Positions 25,666 through 38,621 are shown, numbered from the stretch's first letter. The stretch is 64,000 nt of DNA from Prostheceraeus crozeri (GCA_907163375.1 CAJQUW010003607.1:293355-357354); one strand, 5' to 3'. Translations and numbers: made by a program. The notes: a model not told the origin generated them from the letters alone.

Positions 25666-26520
25666 CGTGGTGTATTCCAAAATGTCACGGACTAGCGTAG
25701 TTGCAGCTATCCCCTGATAGTGAAAACTGTTCTTTCACTTCGGGCGAGAGAAACTTCGACACAAAACGGGAGGACAATTTTCGATACCCAAGATTTTCAA
25801 CCATGCTATAACAAGAGCAATAACTAATCCGTAACTGCTTTGATAATTCACGTGCGGTTATTCTCCTGTGGGTCAATATCGATTCATCACATTCCTTAAT
25901 TGTATCATCCGGTATCTCTTGTGGCCTACCAACACTTGAGTATTTCGGCTCTGCAGATTGTCTCCCTCTTTTGAATTCGCTGATCTAAAAGTACACCTTT
26001 GTTCGGGATGGTGCATTACTACCATAAGCGAGGTACAATTCATTAAAAAATGTCACTACTAGTGAATTCGCGGATCATGAGAAATCGTATTGCACTTCGG
26101 TATTCGATAGCAGAAACGGTTGAAACATTCATCGTGATGACTGCCCAATCAATGAACAAGCGATTGAGCTCCGTCGGAATATGAATCACATGACATCAAT
26201 CATCGCTAAATCACGTCACAGATGAAGAATGTATGACGTCATAAACAAATGCCCTTCGAATGTGTAAGTGAAATCAACTTAACTTAGAAAGTTGGATAAA
26301 CTGAATATTGTTAGACAGTTAGATAAAGAGATAAACTTAGAAAAATGCTGAAATTCGAGCAATAAGTTTAATAAATCAGTAAAAAATGTAAAATTAACTA
26401 AACACGTTTCTACAACCATGTTTCTTGTGTCTTAGAGACCTGAATAAACAGCTGGAACTGTATTCACTATCAGGGGATAGCTGCAACTAGGCTAGTCCCG
26501 GACATTTTGGATCACACCAT
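25666..26520 (-). mobile_element. Tc1/mariner element, internally deleted, 855 bp
   Basis: The TIRs are about 55 bp (25666-25724 and 26463-26520), starting CGTGGTGT / CATGGTGT and sharing TAGTTGCAGCTATCCCCTGATAG. A TA flanks each side (25664-25665, 26521-26522). Minus-strand coding remains from about 25980 to 25685 read KECDESILTHRRITARELSK and GYRKLSSRFVSKFL, the N-terminal helix-turn-helix part of a mariner-type transposase. No catalytic DDE/D region is present. Likely a non-autonomous derivative. Confidence 0.8.
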
Positions 26521-27320
26521 GTATGTAGTTGTCGTATGTCCTCGCACAACACAAATCTACATTTAAATGTATACAGCAGCATTATACAAAATCTGTTGAT
26601 GTATTTTGTTGAAAGTTCTCTTTTTAATTTAAGGTAAAGTGTCCATTTTTTAGGATAAAATGGTCTTCATAGAAACTTAATTTTCACGTTGGAGATCGAA
26701 TAATTCATATTGCAATTAATCATTTTCCTTTTCTTGATATTCTCATCACTATTTTCTCTACTGATTTCCATTTCACCAAACGGCGACCCTGTTGGATTTG
26801 ATTGCATTTACACAACTGCATACTTGTTATAAGGCCCGACATATATTACAGCCGAAGTATGTCACATATTTTATACCTGATTCAACTTTTGGCACGTCAC
26901 AGCCAAGGAACACTTGCATAAACTCATAATGCTTGAGATAAATCATCACAGAAGGAGATACGGTTCCTGTAATCATGATTTAGCAGTAAACATACATAAC
27001 TAGATTTTCCGTTTATGCAAATATTTTTTGATAGACCCAGCTTTTTTGTTAGAGTTCAAGTTTTGAATACCATCAACATACGGTGATACTCCAATTCAGT
27101 GTTAACACAAAGTTTAATGGGAAAGATTCTTTTTATGCATGATTCACAAGTAAAACTTTTACAATGTCATTGGACAAAACGTCATCATAGGCATGTATGT
27201 GTTAATGTGTAAAGCTGTAATTGTGAATTTTCATGTTGAAATAACTTATTTTTAACATTAACTTATAACTTTAAAAATAACCTTCCTTTAATTTTCAGGA
27301 TTATCACTCTGCTGTGAAAC
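26521..27320. other. 5' flank of the SLC2A13-like gene
   Basis: AT-rich, no coding frame. A pyrimidine-AG (TTTTCAG at about 27293-27299) just before the ATG at 27321 suggests the start codon lies in the second transcribed exon, so a 5' non-coding exon may lie further left. Confidence 0.4.
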
Positions 27321-30300
27321 ATGTCTGACGAGGACAATGATGAGGCCCAGCTTATTCGAGACGATCACAAAAATGACGAAATAAGCTTAGATGGGCACTA
27401 TGGCACCATAAATGGCAGCCATTCACAGAATGATTCAGGAAAAGTGACTGGACCGATAGTTCTATTAACAATATTATCTGCGATTGGTGGTTTTCTGTTT
27501 GGTTATGATACGGGTGTTATATCAGGTGCAATGCTTGCACTGAAGGAAGTCTTTCATCTTACGTTTGTGTGGCAGGAATTGATTGTGAGTGTCACTATTG
27601 GTGCCGCAGCTATCTCAGCAATTGGAGCCGGGTTCTTAAATGATTTATTCGGAAGGAGGATTGTAATTTTGTTAGCCAGCTTCGTCTTTACCACCGGAGC
27701 TCTAATAATGGGATTGACAAACTCGAAAGAATTGCTGCTTATTGGACGTCTGGTAGTTGGTCTAGGTATAGGTAAGTTGCTAGAAATATCATATCAGGAA
27801 TGTTACTTTAAGGATTTCCATGATAGCAACAATTCTTCAGAATTATCTAAAACAAGTTTAGGGAAATACAGAGATTTTGGGACAGGCACAGTGTGTCCAT
27901 CGGTCGTGCGTCCACTTCAATAATCAATCCACAGGCGACCTGCACAAAGTAGACTTTAATTTACAGCTTGTGTGCAGTGTAGTCTACACGTATATAGGCA
28001 CCTTCCCAGGTCAATATCGTTGTGATACTTCATAGGCAGTGTTGCCACAGCGGCGGAATTTTCCGCCGCGGCTGAATTGGCGGAATCGGCGGAAATCTTG
28101 AGGTGGTGGCGGAATTCTTGGAATTTGAGAATTCCGTCGGTCCTATTTTTTGATCATTCGGCGCAAGCTTAATTATCCTGCAGGTAGCAAACGCAGATGC
28201 GGATTTTCAGCTTCTTGTCCGTGTCAACTTGAATGATGTTCCTACAGTATTGGAACGTTTCAATCTCAGATACTCGCTTCACACCTCGTCATGATTTAGC
28301 GATTTAACCATTAGATTTTCAATCTCTCTGAAATTACTTCTAAAATCAAAACTTCTTAATGTTGTCTAGACTGTGTCATATGTGTTAACGAATCAAAGCC
28401 TGAGAGATCCTCGAAAAAATCAAAGCAATGGCATCACGTTTATTGGTGACTTCATCGGTCAGTTTGTGTTTGGATTCCTGTTACCATTGATTTTTCTTGT
28501 TGTTTTATTGACTTACGAAACTATTTCCTCTGGGATTCACTATGTCGTTATCCGATCGTCTGCGCTTGTGCAGAACGGTCAGATCATCCAGCGCTCGTGT
28601 GAAATCTCTTCAACGACGTTGCTTCTAGCTTGTGTCTCAACGAACATCCAGCCTGTCTGATCTACAGGAAATCATGATGAATACCAATCGAAGGGATTAC
28701 GATCTGCTAAGATATCGGCGTTGGTGGTGGAGAAGTGTGGTCGTGCAAGCTGGTGGTAGAACATTTGATGTGGACGTCCTGACGCTCTGGAATGGTTTAC
28801 CAGTGGGAGTGAAGCAGGCTGGAACACTCAATAGAGGCGTACTTGTGTTTGCTTTTTTATAGTACGTCTTCAATCAGAATTTCCTGATAGTTAACAGGAT
28901 GAACACATACTTGTACTTAATTTGATACAACTGATCAAAATACGTACTTAACATAGTACAGTGTAATTCCTTTGCTCAAGGATACAGATTCGTAGAGATC
29001 AGAACACTGATAGTCTGTTTCTTTTCAAAATTTAATGTTGCCACTACAGCCTTTCGACCATCATTATCACTCAGTCTGAGTATTAACGTAATTCTCTTTT
29101 TTGTTTTAAGCTTTGTATTCGTTTTTAAGCAGCATGTTGCGATCGCAATATTTGATCCTCTTGTTAAGATAGATATTATATTTTAATACGTTTTTTCTTA
29201 TTGACATGTGCAGTGCAAGTAAGGTGCTACCAAGGAGAACCGAAAATTATATAAGTCATTAAAATGATAAAACCTTAGTTCAAGATGTTGTCTAGCCTCT
29301 CTTATTAATGGAATGGTCCCATCAGTAGGCCTACGTAACTTAGCATCTGTTTTGTGCTATTTTTTCAAATTGAATTACTTGATCAGTGAATGGGTAGAGT
29401 TATAATTGAAGCATATGTGATGCGCATTGAACTCACTGCTTTGGAATTCATTACTGAATTAATGATGATAAGGTACCTATGATGGGAGGGCATGGGAAAC
29501 AAAAGAAAAATCAGGTTACTCAATTTAGTATGCATCATTATTTACATAGGCTAAATTGCGTGTGACTGTAAATCGATCCCCAAAATTGCTTTATCTATCT
29601 TTAATAAAGCGATTCATACATAGGTCTAGGAATCGGCACACCTAGACCGTCGCGGCGGAATTCTTTCAGTTGGCCGCTGTGGCAACACTGTTCATAGGCA
29701 CGATGTTGCTTAAAATGTGCCATCAACGTCTTCACAAACACATTCTTCAGCCTTTCAGGCGCCCTTGTCAATCTCTTGGAAAGCGACGTCTACATCAGGC
29801 ATCCACCTGACTCATTATCACTGTCTCATAATTCAGGGGCTCCCCGGTGCTTCCTCTTCATTCTAGCTCTGGTGACTGTCTTCGTTATAGGTGCCCTCTT
29901 CACTCTTCAGTTCCGACCCTTCTACCTCATAACCGTCCTGCTATCACGTGGTCGACCCAACTCATGCGCTCTCCTTGCTCATAATCGCGCTGCTGCTTCC
30001 AAGACACCTACCTTCCTATTATATGCTCCATCCAATCCATCCTTTGCAGAGAGAGATTCAAGTTAATGATCTAATGTAAAAAATTGATCTGAAGAATATT
30101 GTGAAGTGCAGCTATTCTAAATATATTAGACAGATATCTTCGTTTTTTTTGCCAAAGTAGGTCTGGCAGCTATTCAAGAATGTTCCCAATTTCCAACTGG
30201 GGATGCAACTCAGTATTTAATTAATTTATTTATGTTAAACAAGTTTGGACCATTCTGAACCCTTGTAGTGCGAAGCGCAGACAATATTCGTTATTTATTG

Positions 30301-33300
30301 TATTAGAAAATATTGAAGCTCTCATCATCTTAATGAGACATTTTGCCTGGTACGGTATACGAAAACAAAATCTTTAGTTGACCATCTGACGGGAGATCGA
30401 CCATGGGATAGCCTTATTCATGAGCTAATAACTACTAAGATTTGTGATTTTCAGATAGGCCTACTAAAAGCTTTCACTTAACGAACGTACAAAATATTAG
30501 TTTGTGTTTCTGTCTCATACATGTATGTTTTATGCTTTCCAATTAGTTCATGTCATTTTTCTCTAATTGTCATGAAATTTTCTAATTCTCATTTCTAAAA
30601 TTGAGCACAATTTTTATATAGTGTAATCATGGCCAGAGAACTGACTAACAAACATTTCATGGAATTTCAGGTTTGGCATCGATGACAGTTCCAATGTATA
30701 TATCAGAATGTGCACCTGCAAGATTGCGCGGAAAGCTGACAGTAATCAACAATCTCTTCATTACTGGTGGTCAAATGTTTGCTTCCGTTATGGATGGATT
30801 TCTGTTCAATGATCATAAAAACGGCTGGAGGTTCGTTGAAGAATACAGCTACTTATATAGATATTCAAATTTATTGCGTTTTGTGTCATCTGATGCATTG
30901 ATGGTGAAAGAAGGGCAACATGCTTAATTGAATTTGACATTAAATATGTACAATACTGGAAATGTGTTCACTGATACTACATTGATTACACTGAAGTTTG
31001 ATTGCATAAAAACATCGAAGCACTTCATAGCGTGTGTCGTTAAGAATTTCAATGCAACCAGAATTGATAAACTGAGAGTAGACACTACATCTATTTGCTT
31101 ATCAAGATGTCATTATTTATCACAGGGCATTTCTCAAGACCCATCGGAATGATAAGGACACATGCTATTCAATGCTACTTGCATCATGAAGCTACCGCTC
31201 CTGTTATTGTCTTCATGACTAGGAGACAATGTCATGAAGACAATTAGGCCCTCAGATAAATTCACCATTTTTAAAATGCACGCACATTTTTAATTGAAAA
31301 CAAGCTTTCAGGAATATTCAGGTGTTCACTTCTCTGTGACACATAAAGAATCACCAACATCATAGAGAGTATATGATATCATAGTGTATTACATTTCTCT
31401 TTTTATATTTTTTTTATTTGTCGAAGTTCAATGTATTCATTCATTTGATTACGTCATCGATGGACTATATAGTTAAGCATCAATTTGCTTATGTATATTG
31501 TATAAATACAACATTTGAACAGTTGATGCATTTTAACTACATGCGTCTTTGTGCAGAAAGATTATTCATTGATGTCAAGTTATTATATTATTAGTATTAT
31601 ACAATAATTGAACAGTTGATGCATTTTAAGTACATGCGTCTTTGTGCAGAAAGATTATTCATTGATGTTAAGTTGTGAGTCCTCGCTTCCTAAATAAAAA
31701 GCAGGATGTAAAGAAATTGCTACTAGGAGTTGCCTCCGTCACAAAACAACACCACATAGATATAAGGAAATGCATGAATTTATCTTATCAACTTGAATCA
31801 AGGAAGTTAGAGTATCATCTTCCTCGATGCCTACTAGCAGTTGGATTACTGGAGAAACCTCGTTTCTTCGTGTCTTACAGGTACATGCTCGGGCTTGCTG
31901 GCGTCCCATCATTAATTCAATTTATCGGATTTCTCTTCATGCCTGAGAGTCCACGATGGTTAGTGATTAAAGGAAAAGATGAACAAGCGAAAGCTGTTCT
32001 CACGCGTCTTCATGGCTGTTCAGACGATGTAGCAGAAGAGGTTCAGGCAATTAGAGAAGGTCACCTTGCGTCTATTAGAGTCTCTCGTAGCGGAGGTGAG
32101 TGCAAATTAGGGTTACAATATATTTGATGTCCTTTAGGAAAATAGCTTTAGCAATGATTTCTATTGGAAATTGTAATTTTTAGTTGTTATGCAGTTATGA
32201 GTTTAGAATGTCCCGTTTGTTAGGATCGATTCCTCAGTACGTCGTGCTCAATCAAAAGAAAAGTCTAAGATATCTAAACGTTTTTTCATCGTTATTTATT
32301 TTCTTTAATTATGAATTTCACCAATTTTTCTCCTACTGTACCTATTTATCTCATAAATCCGCAGTTGTATTGTGCATGAAGGAAAAGTTAGGAGAATTAA
32401 CATTCTGAGTTTGTTTTGAAGTCTATGAATCTCTTGTAAAAAAGTGGCGAATTTTCCATGTGCCATAAGTAATGACTGAGTTGATTGATAAACAATAATT
32501 ATTTTAGTCCCATCGTGGGATAGTGAATGATCTATTTCAGATATTGTCAATAGAAAATATTTTCTAAATATGAAAAATTGCAAAATGGTGGCAACAAGAG
32601 CTCAATATCAGGTTATCGAATCACGGAGGGGTGCAATGACGGTATTCGCCACTGCATCGAGTCAGCGAATTTTCTTGCTTAAACCGACATATTATTTCAA
32701 ATCTGTCACACCAGTGAGCAGATTCCCATCCAACACTATCCGTTATTGCAGTGGTCACAGTAACAGTAATCATTTAGATTATCATCAATTAGCAATTAGC
32801 TTTGTGCTACAAATATTTTCATCTTGAAACAAAAGAACAATCTCAAAACTTGCTCTGATTTCTTTTGTATTATGGTTAAACCACATATAATTCAGCTATC
32901 TATTATTTATTTATTCAACGTACAATTTTTGCTATTATTGTTAGTGAGTGTCGAACAAAGGACTCAAATATTTTTTAGCTGTCTCTATCTCAGTCCACGA
33001 TGCAGAAACTAATAAAATAAAATCTCAGTTCTCACAGCTTTCAGCCTTAGAGTACACCAGATGCAGCGGCCATCAGATAGGTACTAGACCAGTATACTAC
33101 CAGGAACGTATGCGATCAAAGTCACGTAGGGGCAAAGTTTTGTATAGATGTGGATGGACATGATTCAGAGCTTCTGGTGCAAAACTATGATTGATTACCA
33201 GGATGAGAATACAAGAGGATGAAAGCCATCAAAGGTTGCTTGATTATAATGGATTCATTATATGAAGGCATATAGAGACGAGACTTGTCTTGCTGTTCTT

Positions 33301-34395
33301 AATGAGACGTAATATCATCACCACGTTATTCACATTCGTGGTTCATCGATTGTTTCTCATCAGGTGTATTTTTAAGTGTCATATTTTATCCTTATATGTC
33401 AATCATGATGGGAAGATTACCTGAGGATCAAGTTGCTAATTCAGTAAATATAGTAATTTGAATAGTGCATTAAATAGACAGCAGAACATTTCAGCTACTC
33501 CCTCAAGTTCAAATGGATACTTGAGTTTTACCGAATTATTGCCCGACGTCGATGCTGCTTGTGTAAGACTCATCTTAAAGCATCAGAAGTTGTTTTTTAT
33601 AAACAGTAGAAGACTTTGCAATTATTTCTATCAAAACAATGTGAATTGAGAACTTCAAAGTATCAAATTTAAGACAGGGTTATATAGGCTATTAATACAC
33701 TACATTCAAAGAGTTTCCTGGTCAAAATGGTCCTGAAACTCAGTTATAACATAACTGTCATAGACAGAGTCCCTATTAATCTATTGAAATTAGATTAAAC
33801 TAAGCAGGAACGATCTTAGCAACATCCGAAAACGGTTCCTGTCATAATGTTAGCCAGCAAATTAATTATCTCCCACAGTTGGGCGAAGTAGGCATAAATA
33901 TGCAACATTCAAACTGTGACTAGCAATTGAATTTCCGGTTTAGCTTGCAACAGAAGCATAGGTTGTAGATATTTCTAAGGCCGTTCCTGCTATTCAAATT
34001 GTTTCTTAATTTCTTAGGAGACAGTTTTATCAAGACCATTTTGCAGGAGGACTGCTTCGAACTGATATCATGCAAAAGTGGTGACATTCTGCTTTTCAAT
34101 GAAGATCTTAATCGTTAACCTGTCGATTTGATTGAGCAATGAATATTTAGAGATGTTTTCTTTTGTCACAAATAATTTAATTCCTTATTCTGATTTTCAC
34201 TGTTAAAATCCCAGCTTGACAATTCGTACAAATTCATTGCCTTTCAAAACTTGCATAATGACATTGATGAGTTGCATTTGTTTATCCTCGATGTTGTTCA
34301 GCTTCGAATTCGTAATTCAGATTCATTCGAAAGTTCCCTTGACGATGAAGAAATGGGAATGATTGAGCGTTCTGATACTCTGGCCGTGGATATAG
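27321..34395 (+). CDS. SLC2A13 (HMIT)-like sugar/inositol transporter, first four coding exons
   Basis: Exons: 27321-27771, 30671-30830, 31881-32095, 34321-34395, joined in phase (split codons G-GT, AG-G, G-AT). Exon 1 has an acidic cytosolic N-terminus then the MFS signature [15 protein letters not shown], later [10 protein letters not shown] (the D-x-x-GRR loop between helices 2 and 3) and [11 protein letters not shown]. Exon 2 gives [20 protein letters not shown] and FITGGQMFA. Exon 3 gives [20 protein letters not shown], the PESPRWL signature after helix 6. Exon 4 is acidic. The best family match is SLC2A13, the proton/myo-inositol cotransporter (VPVYIAEVSPPNLRG, FITGGQFFASVVDG). This is a plasma-membrane protein. 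The donor after exon 2 (GTTCGT) is weak. The remaining ~60% (QQLSGIN onward) is not seen before the Polinton at 36813 nor up to 64000. Confidence 0.85.
28037..29690. mobile_element. Non-autonomous hAT transposon, 1.65 kb
   Basis: The ends are CAGTGTTGCCACAGCGGC (28037) and GGCCGCTGTGGCAACACTG (to 29690). A perfect 8-bp duplication TTCATAGG flanks it (28029-28036, 29691-29698). GGCGGAATT words repeat just inside both ends. No transposase frame: the open frames at 28373-28862 do not resemble one. It sits in intron 1 of the SLC2A13-like gene. The end sequence resembles that of the hAT at 4581 (CAGTGTTG), so both may use the same transposase. Confidence 0.88.
31515..31675. repeat. Tandem duplication, 93-bp period
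   Basis: About 68 bases starting TTGAACAGTTGATGCATTTT occur at 31515-31582 and again at 31608-31675 with two base changes. It lies in intron 2 of the transporter gene, shortly before exon 3, and is probably a recent local duplication. Confidence 0.9.
33711..33835. repeat. Dispersed repeat copy (other copy near 21195)
   Basis: TTTCCTGGTCAAAATGGTCCTGAAACTC and what follows match, with many changes, the stretch from about 21195. Both continue with a GAACGA / AACGAACGCACTAAGCGACAT-like block. Family unknown; in the transporter's intron 3. Confidence 0.4.
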
Positions 34396-36812
34396 GTTCG
34401 TATATTTGCTTTTAACACACTACTCGCTTTTACTGCATCACTTTCTCATTGATAACTATTCCAACAAACAGCTACAGACCTTTTTTCTATTGCTGCTTAA
34501 ATAATTTTACTCGGGGGTTAAGTCTGCCTTAGTTTTGTTATCGTGCTGAAATTTCGGATCTCAAGAGTTTTCTCTCTTTTATAAGAATTCAATGACTTCT
34601 GTCTGAGTGGTAGAAGATTTCATAGTGTTAAAATAGAAAAAAATCAAAATAAATAATAGTGTTAAAAAATAGAAATAAATTCACAATAGTGTCTCTATCA
34701 AGTCTTCAGGGCACGCTACCATCTGCTTCCTGCACACAAACACACGCACACACACACACGTTTGGAGCTGCTATAGGTGTTACAGGAAAGTGAAATGAAT
34801 TGATTGAGGACCAAATATGATGTGTTACACATGTGCACGACACATTCGTGGCTTCTTATGAACTTTTAATTCAGGCAAAGTGAATATCTGAAAATATATA
34901 TTGTAATTATCAAATTTTAAGGCCTTTTGCTCTACTTAGAATGTTTTGGATATTCATGAGACTATGACTATCATGAGGCTTGGAATAAGCACTTTTGTAA
35001 TTGAATTTTTGAAATTTAACTGATTTTTTTCAGACATTTTAATTTTCTGAGAAAAAAATTCATTTGAAATTTGACAGCAAAAAAGGCCATGTGTATGCAT
35101 TTGCGATTTAAAAACACGTGTCTCATAGACCAGTGCCTGCTCTACTGAAGTAATCAGTGCTTCACTATCACGCATGCATTGTACTTGTGTACTTATAAAA
35201 TAAATATAGTGATGCCCGACACCGAGTATAAATCGATAGCTCGACTGCAAAATTACGCTATGAGTGCTTATGTGGAGTAAAATAGTCCATCAATATATAT
35301 ATAATGAATATGTAGTAGATGATGCGAATATTCTTCGATATGGGAAGCGATCGCTGGACATTGCTTTGTTGGAGGAGCGTTGGGTTTTGATTTGAAAAAA
35401 GTTGTATTAAGCTGCCTGGGTGGTAATAAACTCGCATCAGGTAGAAAGCTTGCTTAATGAATTATTGGCAACTTCTTAATAAAATCTCCTTGATAAAGGG
35501 AATCTAGACATTCGAGGCTGTGTAGGCCATTAATTGTCTTTATTTGTAATCGCTTGATTTTGCTATAAAAGACAGTTTATATTACCTGTAGTCATCATAG
35601 TGCGAATATACCTATCACATCAATGTCAAAAGGGTGCATCCTTTTGAAAATATCATGCTGTATAACTTTGAAATGCTAATGACTCCGTAAGGCATCTGCG
35701 AAGCTTCGAGATTCAATGCGATTCACGAATCGGTTGCTGAGTCGAATTGCGATTCGAGAAAAATTCGAATCGGTTTGCTACGGCAGGCCAAAAATTGTTC
35801 CCTTCTAATTTATGGCCTCTTTCTCGTTCAATACAAATTTAACGTGAAGGTTTGATTGATTTGCTTGTGATATTGGATTCTCACTGGAAGAGGCTGAAGA
35901 CGTAGGTTGCTATATGAGAATAAGTCGAAGCACTTACATGCTACACTGTACGTACTACATGTTGTTTAGATGAGTTGTGGCTACAAGCTCGGGTTCCTGA
36001 AAAACTTTAACTCAAGCAGTGATGATGAATGCGAGCTTCGATGAAATTCCAGTCCCGGGCTAATCCAAACTTGCACAAGAATTAGTCTGCATTATAGTGC
36101 TCAAAGTCTCTTGTAATCCTTTATACCTGTACAAGTGTGACTTTGAGTGACGATTTTGGAAGTCGACATAATTAAGCTTACTGCTTATTGCTTAGAATTC
36201 AGCCTGAATAAATGATTTAAGGATAGTAATTGCGGACATGTATTTGTGACATGAGAAGTTGCAAGTTTTGTTGAAACGACAATTTAGGGATATAATATTT
36301 CAAGGACTTGTTGTGAAAAATCTGAAGCAATTTCTGAAAAATAAAGAAATGAGATAATCTACTGATTTTCAGCTCATGAAAATTGTTGCTTTCATGGGCT
36401 CAGGATTCAGGTATAAGAAAGATTGATTGAAGTTGCGTTTCCAGTCACAGATGAGATTCAAAGGACTTATATAAGCCTGAGGTTGCAAACATATTTCCCA
36501 TAATCAAGCTACCTTTCTAGTAAAACAAGGCCAATGTAAAGTCTTATATCAAATAAACATCCACTCTATAGATAATCAGTATATGTAAACCACCACTGGG
36601 GTGTCATTGCAAGTTACGCTGCGACTCAACATGTCGAAAAAGTGACAAAAGCTGCAAACAAGCGTTGTATGTGCTACGAAAAATGAAATTGTATATGAAT
36701 CCTACTGAGCTATGTGGGTTGTACACCGGCTACATAATATCTGTCATTGAGTGCTTTTATCCATGATTCGTTGGTATATCTCACTTAAAAGTTAGTAAGG
36801 CAGAATAGAAGA
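34396..36812. other. Transporter intron 4 left of the Polinton, no exon found
   Basis: I searched by eye for the next SLC2A13 exon (GLQMFQQLSGIN) and did not find it. The stretch is AT-rich, with a short CA run at 34736-34760. If the gene continues, the Polinton lies in this intron or just 3' of the gene. Confidence 0.45.
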
Positions 36813-37397
36813 AGTAGTAAGCAAAACTCCACTTCTGGACCGCGCAAGATGGCGGCCATCGCTGCGTCCCCCCCCCCTCTGACACGGCAGAGTGTCGTGG
36901 TCGGCCGCCGTGGTGCTTCGTGTCTGAGTCCCCCCCCCCTCTGGAACGACAGAGGTTGTGGTCTGTCGTGGTGTGCCGGCCAGGTGGGTCCACGTTCACA
37001 ACATGTTCGCTGACGTCCCCCCCCCCTCTGCAACGACAGAGTGTGAGACTCGGGTGAGTTGGTCCGACCGCCTGGTTGACGTGGGCGACCGTCTAGGTTG
37101 ACGTGGGCGACCGCCAGGATTAGTCTTGAGGCTATAGTGTGTGATGTTTTTGGTGTGTAGCGCCCAAACGAAGCATCGGATGAGAAAACGGAGGCCAGAT
37201 TCGGAATCTACGTGAAATTTTGGGTTAGGAAGGATGTTTCCAGCGAAATCGGAGAGAAAAAATTTTCGGCTGACGTCCCCCCCCCCTGGACAGCTTGCTT
37301 CCAGTGGACGGATTTTGTCGTGCGATAGCTCGTTTGAAAGCTAAGAGTGAGACAAATTCAGTGAAAGAATCGGCTTGTTCGTATCTGCCTTCGTTTA
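36813..37397 (+). repeat. Left terminal inverted repeat of the Polinton
   Basis: About 585 bp matching the reverse complement of 61034-61811. It is modular. Runs of about 10 C (36868, 36930, 37017, 37277) are followed in the first three cases by a short palindrome of the type CTCTGGAACGACAGAG, and the last two runs are preceded by GACGTC or a close relative. The motif GACGTGGGCGACCG is repeated at 37078-37113. A related sub-block (GACAGAGTTAGAATTTGGGACG) recurs just inside at 37440. Confidence 0.9.
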
Positions 37398-37539
37398 CAT
37401 GTGAGACGCCATTTAAGATTTTGGGACATTGGTGAAAAACGACAGAGTTAGAATTTGGGACGTTTTGGGCTGTAGCTTCAAAACGAACTATCGGATTGGT
37501 AAACGGATGCCAGATTTGGAATCAACTTGATGTTATTGT

Positions 37540-37587
37540 CCAATGAGGATCATCATCCAATGAGAATCAAGCATTTCTTTATAAATA
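37540..37587 (+). promoter_or_regulatory. Left-end promoter: two CCAAT boxes and a TATA box
   Basis: CCAAT at 37540 and 37557 (17 bp apart; the second within CATCCAATGA), then TATAAATA at 37580, 23 bp after the second CCAAT. The first ATG is at 37686. The same geometry is found ahead of the polymerase gene (53878-53831, minus strand). Confidence 0.75.
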
Positions 37588-37685
37588 GCGAGCCTTCCAC
37601 AGTGAGAATCATTCCATCGTTGAATCACACGAGTGACGGACGCACATTTTCTCTCTCTAGTTCCCTGTTCTATTATCCAACTAAA

Positions 37686-38461
37686 ATGGTAAGTCGCTAC
37701 TTCCCTCCCTCTCCTCCCTTGAACGTAAACTTAATACAATCTTTTTTCATTTTCAGGCATCTACTCCATCTGCTGCACTAGTAGGACAAAATGGCGGTCA
37801 AACGTTACAAGGTTCGCTACGGTCAGATCATCTACAACTGAGGCCAGTGGAAGAAACATCCAAGGTACATAATCCTACACCGCTACAGCGTAAATTTAAA
37901 CAAGCCTTGCGTTATGATGATCATAGCGTAGTACTCCAAACGGGAATGCTCCCTTCCACGGATGTCAAGATAATGCACAATCAGTATGGGGACTACATAC
38001 TGATCCCCGTGAGTCCGTACATTCGCCACCAACTTGATATTATTGAGGAGTACGTGACATTAAATATGGACATTCCTACTCCTCTTGCTCAAGAGTGGAA
38101 GGCGAGAGATGACAAGGATACTCCCTATAGAAAGATTTGGGATGGTAATCACATTTGCCTACCGGTATCACATTGGTGTACTTACTATAAGAAGGAGGGA
38201 GATCATTCAATACCCATCAGATGTGATGAGCTCGGAGAAGGTACTTGGGATATCCTTTTCAAAGTGAATGGGCTATATTATGGTCGACACAAGGATAATA
38301 AAATAGCCTCTCTCTCCATGCATATGGAATCCATCCTATATATTCCGAAACCACCCAACGTGGACGACATAATTGATCAAATCCTTAACAGCAGTGGTAC
38401 GAAGCGCAAGTCGGAGAAGAATGCTACATCAAAACGCAAATCAAAGAAGGAGAATTGCTAG
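37686..38461 (+). CDS. Polinton ORF, ssDNA-binding-like protein (tentative)
   Basis: An ATG at 37686 directly abuts a GTAAGT donor, and a pyrimidine-AG at 37755-37756 opens a frame that stays open to TAG at 38459-38461 (about 235 codons). The body is mixed alpha/beta in look, with YGDYILIPVSPYIRHQL, a central CLPVSHWC and, near the end, GEGTWDILFKVNGLYYGRHK followed by SLSMHMESILYIP. The tail is Lys/Ser-rich with nuclear-signal-like KRK clusters. This pattern resembles Polinton/adintovirus proteins thought to be OB-fold ssDNA-binding proteins, which would fit an early replication role next to the end of the element. I give this only as a likely class. The gene is the first from the left end, with its own TATA promoter. 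Confidence 0.55.
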
Positions 38462-38495
38462 TCCTTTCCTAACTCTACCCTATGACAATTCGCTT

Positions 38496-38621
38496 ATGTG
38501 CTTTGAGTGTCGTAGACGTGGTCTTATTAGATACATTTTACTTCTTCGTTGCCATCATATCATTTGTGTATTTTGTCGTGAAAAGCATCGATGTAATTCT
38601 TCATTTTGTAATATGTTATAG
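38496..38621 (+). CDS. Small RING-like zinc-binding ORF, 41 residues
   Basis: The frame starts MCFECRRRG and continues to RCHHIICVFCREKHRC and a last Cys. The spacing C-x2-C, C-x-H-x3-C-x2-C, then C and C is the first part of a RING finger. It lies just after the stop of the preceding ORF and in another frame, so it could be a separate small protein or be reached by splicing. The same pattern returns in the ORF at 39705. RING fingers typically recruit E2 ubiquitin enzymes; that role is inferred only. Confidence 0.4.
   Translation: MCFECRRRGLIRYILLLRCHHIICVFCREKHRCNSSFCNML

Noticed and set aside
29776-30066. 96-residue open frame between transporter exons 1 and 2 with a hydrophobic centre
   Set aside because: Not part of SLC2A13, not in phase with the exons and no recognisable domain; probably a C-rich repeat fragment.
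36781-37033. Gly/Arg/Pro-rich open frames across the left TIR, and their mirror at 61344-62059
   Set aside because: Produced by C/G runs and palindromes of the TIR. The right-hand ones cross the element's border into host DNA.
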